A stretch of DNA of 64,000 nt, from assembly GCF_902706285.1 (NCBI RefSeq), contig NZ_CACSKD010000015.1:86453-150452 (forward strand), given 5' to 3'. Positions within the stretch are counted from its first letter, which is position 1, and every line of letters begins with the position of its first letter. This DNA comes from Rhizobium sp. 18055 (GTDB lineage: Bacteria > Pseudomonadota > Alphaproteobacteria > Rhizobiales > Rhizobiaceae). Below the pieces are notes generated by a model. It had not been told where the DNA came from and did not search any database. It was given only the letters and a program-made list of their open reading frames with translations. Below are positions 63,406 through 64,000 of this stretch, piece by piece. The position numbers and the translations under genes were made by a program.

Positions 63406-63797
63406 TGGTGATAGACACATCCGCGATTGTGGCGATCTTCTTCAACGAGCCGGACGCCCAGCAGTATCGTGAACGCATCGCCGACGATCCCATGCGGCTT
63501 ATCTCGGCAGCCACGCTTGTCGAAGCCTCGATGGTTATCGAGGGGCGGTTTGGCGAGGCGGGCGGAGCAGAACTCGATCTCTGGCTGCACAAGGCCAGAG
63601 TTGACGTCGTGGCGGTAACAGCCGAACATGCCGATCAGGCGCGCCGGGCCTGGCGCCGCTTTGGAAAGGGCCACCATCCGGCCAGCCTCAACTACGGCGA
63701 CTGCTTTTCCTACGCTCTCGCCGCGCTCACCGGCGAGCCGCTGCTGTTCAAGGGCAACGATTTTTCACAGACCGACATCCAGGTGACCTGGTCATGA
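63405..63797 (+). CDS. vapC: VapC-family PIN-domain ribonuclease toxin
   Basis: 130 aa. PIN-domain acidic residues are in place: Asp4 in MVIDTSAIVAIF, Glu40 in ISAATLVEASMVIE, and Asp99 in LNYGDCFSYALAALTGEPLLFKGNDF. VapC toxins cleave tRNA or rRNA. Its stop overlaps the integrase ATG (ATGA), so vapB, vapC and the integrase form one coupled unit. Confidence 0.92.
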   Translation: MVIDTSAIVAIFFNEPDAQQYRERIADDPMRLISAATLVEASMVIEGRFGEAGGAELDLWLHKARVDVVAVTAEHADQARRAWRRFGKGHHPASLNYGDCFSYALAALTGEPLLFKGNDFSQTDIQVTWS

Positions 63798-64000
63798 CGA
63801 ATGAGAGACCGCAGTCCGAAGATGCCGAGGTTCTCCCGCTTTCGAGCGAGACCCCTCGCCTGCCGACGCATCTGCAGGATCTCACAGAGCGCGCCCGGAT
63901 CTATGTCGAGGCCGCCAGCTCCATCAACACGCGGAAGGCCTACACATCCGATTGGAAGCACTTTTCCGCCTGGTGCCGACGGCAGAACTTACCCCCCCTC
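63794..64000 (+). CDS. Tyrosine recombinase/integrase (3' end outside window)
   Basis: From ATG 63794 the frame is open for 69 codons to the window edge. After a variable head it reads ARIYVEAASSINTRKAYTSD and WKHFSAWCRRQNLPPL, the SAM-like core-binding domain at the N-terminus of XerC/D-type integrases. The catalytic domain lies outside the window. Coupled to vapC by an ATGA overlap, and possibly acting on the repeat at 62958. Confidence 0.8.
   Translation, partial: MTNERPQSEDAEVLPLSSETPRLPTHLQDLTERARIYVEAASSINTRKAYTSDWKHFSAWCRRQNLPPL

Noticed and set aside
1..64000. CRISPR arrays, tRNA, rRNA genes and a replication origin
   Set aside because: No regularly spaced repeats, no cloverleaf or rRNA sequence, and no repABC or other initiator genes were seen on either strand.

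Overview
The window reads as alphaproteobacterial DNA, most likely from the Rhizobiaceae (Rhizobium/Sinorhizobium/Agrobacterium group). The fixL-fixJ-fixK cluster, the cco (fixNOQP) operon with fixI/fixS, and the many HWE/HisKA_2 kinases, DUF6894-like and YdcH-like small proteins all point that way. Fragmented IS elements, gene stumps, an anti-phage island, two toxin-antitoxin pairs, an ScpB-DUF1403 pair and an integrase suggest a plasmid or other accessory replicon. This placement is inference from gene content; no database search was possible.

Layout. 1-3.3 kb: oxygen sensing (fixL cut by the window edge, fixJ, a degenerate receiver, fixK and a small Cys-rich protein), closed by a strong hairpin. 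3.7-7.8 kb: chemoreceptor, XRE regulator, diguanylate cyclase and small proteins. 7.9-14.3 kb: acetyl-phosphate metabolism (phosphotransacetylase, universal stress protein, acetate kinase, phosphoketolase, CBS protein). 14.3-21 kb: small proteins, a second stress protein, a single-domain response regulator and a very large multi-PAS hybrid kinase. 21.3-30.5 kb: beta-CASP metallo-hydrolase divergent from a cbb3 oxidase operon ccoNOQP - 65-aa membrane protein - DUF2189 - ccoI - ccoS. 30.5-39.9 kb: IS630 and oleate hydratase remnants, arginine deiminase operon (arcD-A-B-C), a P-type ATPase of the Mg2+ type, and a sensor kinase.

39.9-43.6 kb is a scar region (abiEii fragment, alpha/beta hydrolase stump, frameshifted SDR gene, decapitated LysR gene) around an intact cbpA-cbpM pair. 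43.9-49.8 kb is a four-gene signalling operon: hybrid kinase, CheR, CheB, REC-kinase. 50-57.5 kb is a minus-strand defence island: AbiE toxin-antitoxin, then a restriction-endonuclease-fold gene translationally coupled to qatA-qatB-qatC-qatD. 57.7-64 kb holds a heavy-metal ATPase, a decayed IS5-type element, an NTF2-like protein, scpB-DUF1403, a 12-7-12 inverted repeat that looks like a tyrosine-recombinase core site, and a vapB-vapC-integrase operon cut by the window edge.

How it fits together. FixL/FixJ/FixK sense low oxygen. Three sites matching the FixK/FNR box (TTGAT-N4-ATCAA at 10/10, 9/10 and 10/10) lie upstream of the stress protein at 15.9 kb, in the divergent metallo-hydrolase/cco promoter, and upstream of the arc operon. 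The first half of the window is therefore coherent as a microoxic energy island: high-affinity respiration, ATP from arginine, and ATP from acetyl-phosphate. The second half is a defence and mobility region. The most notable system is the five-gene Qat-type operon next to AbiE.
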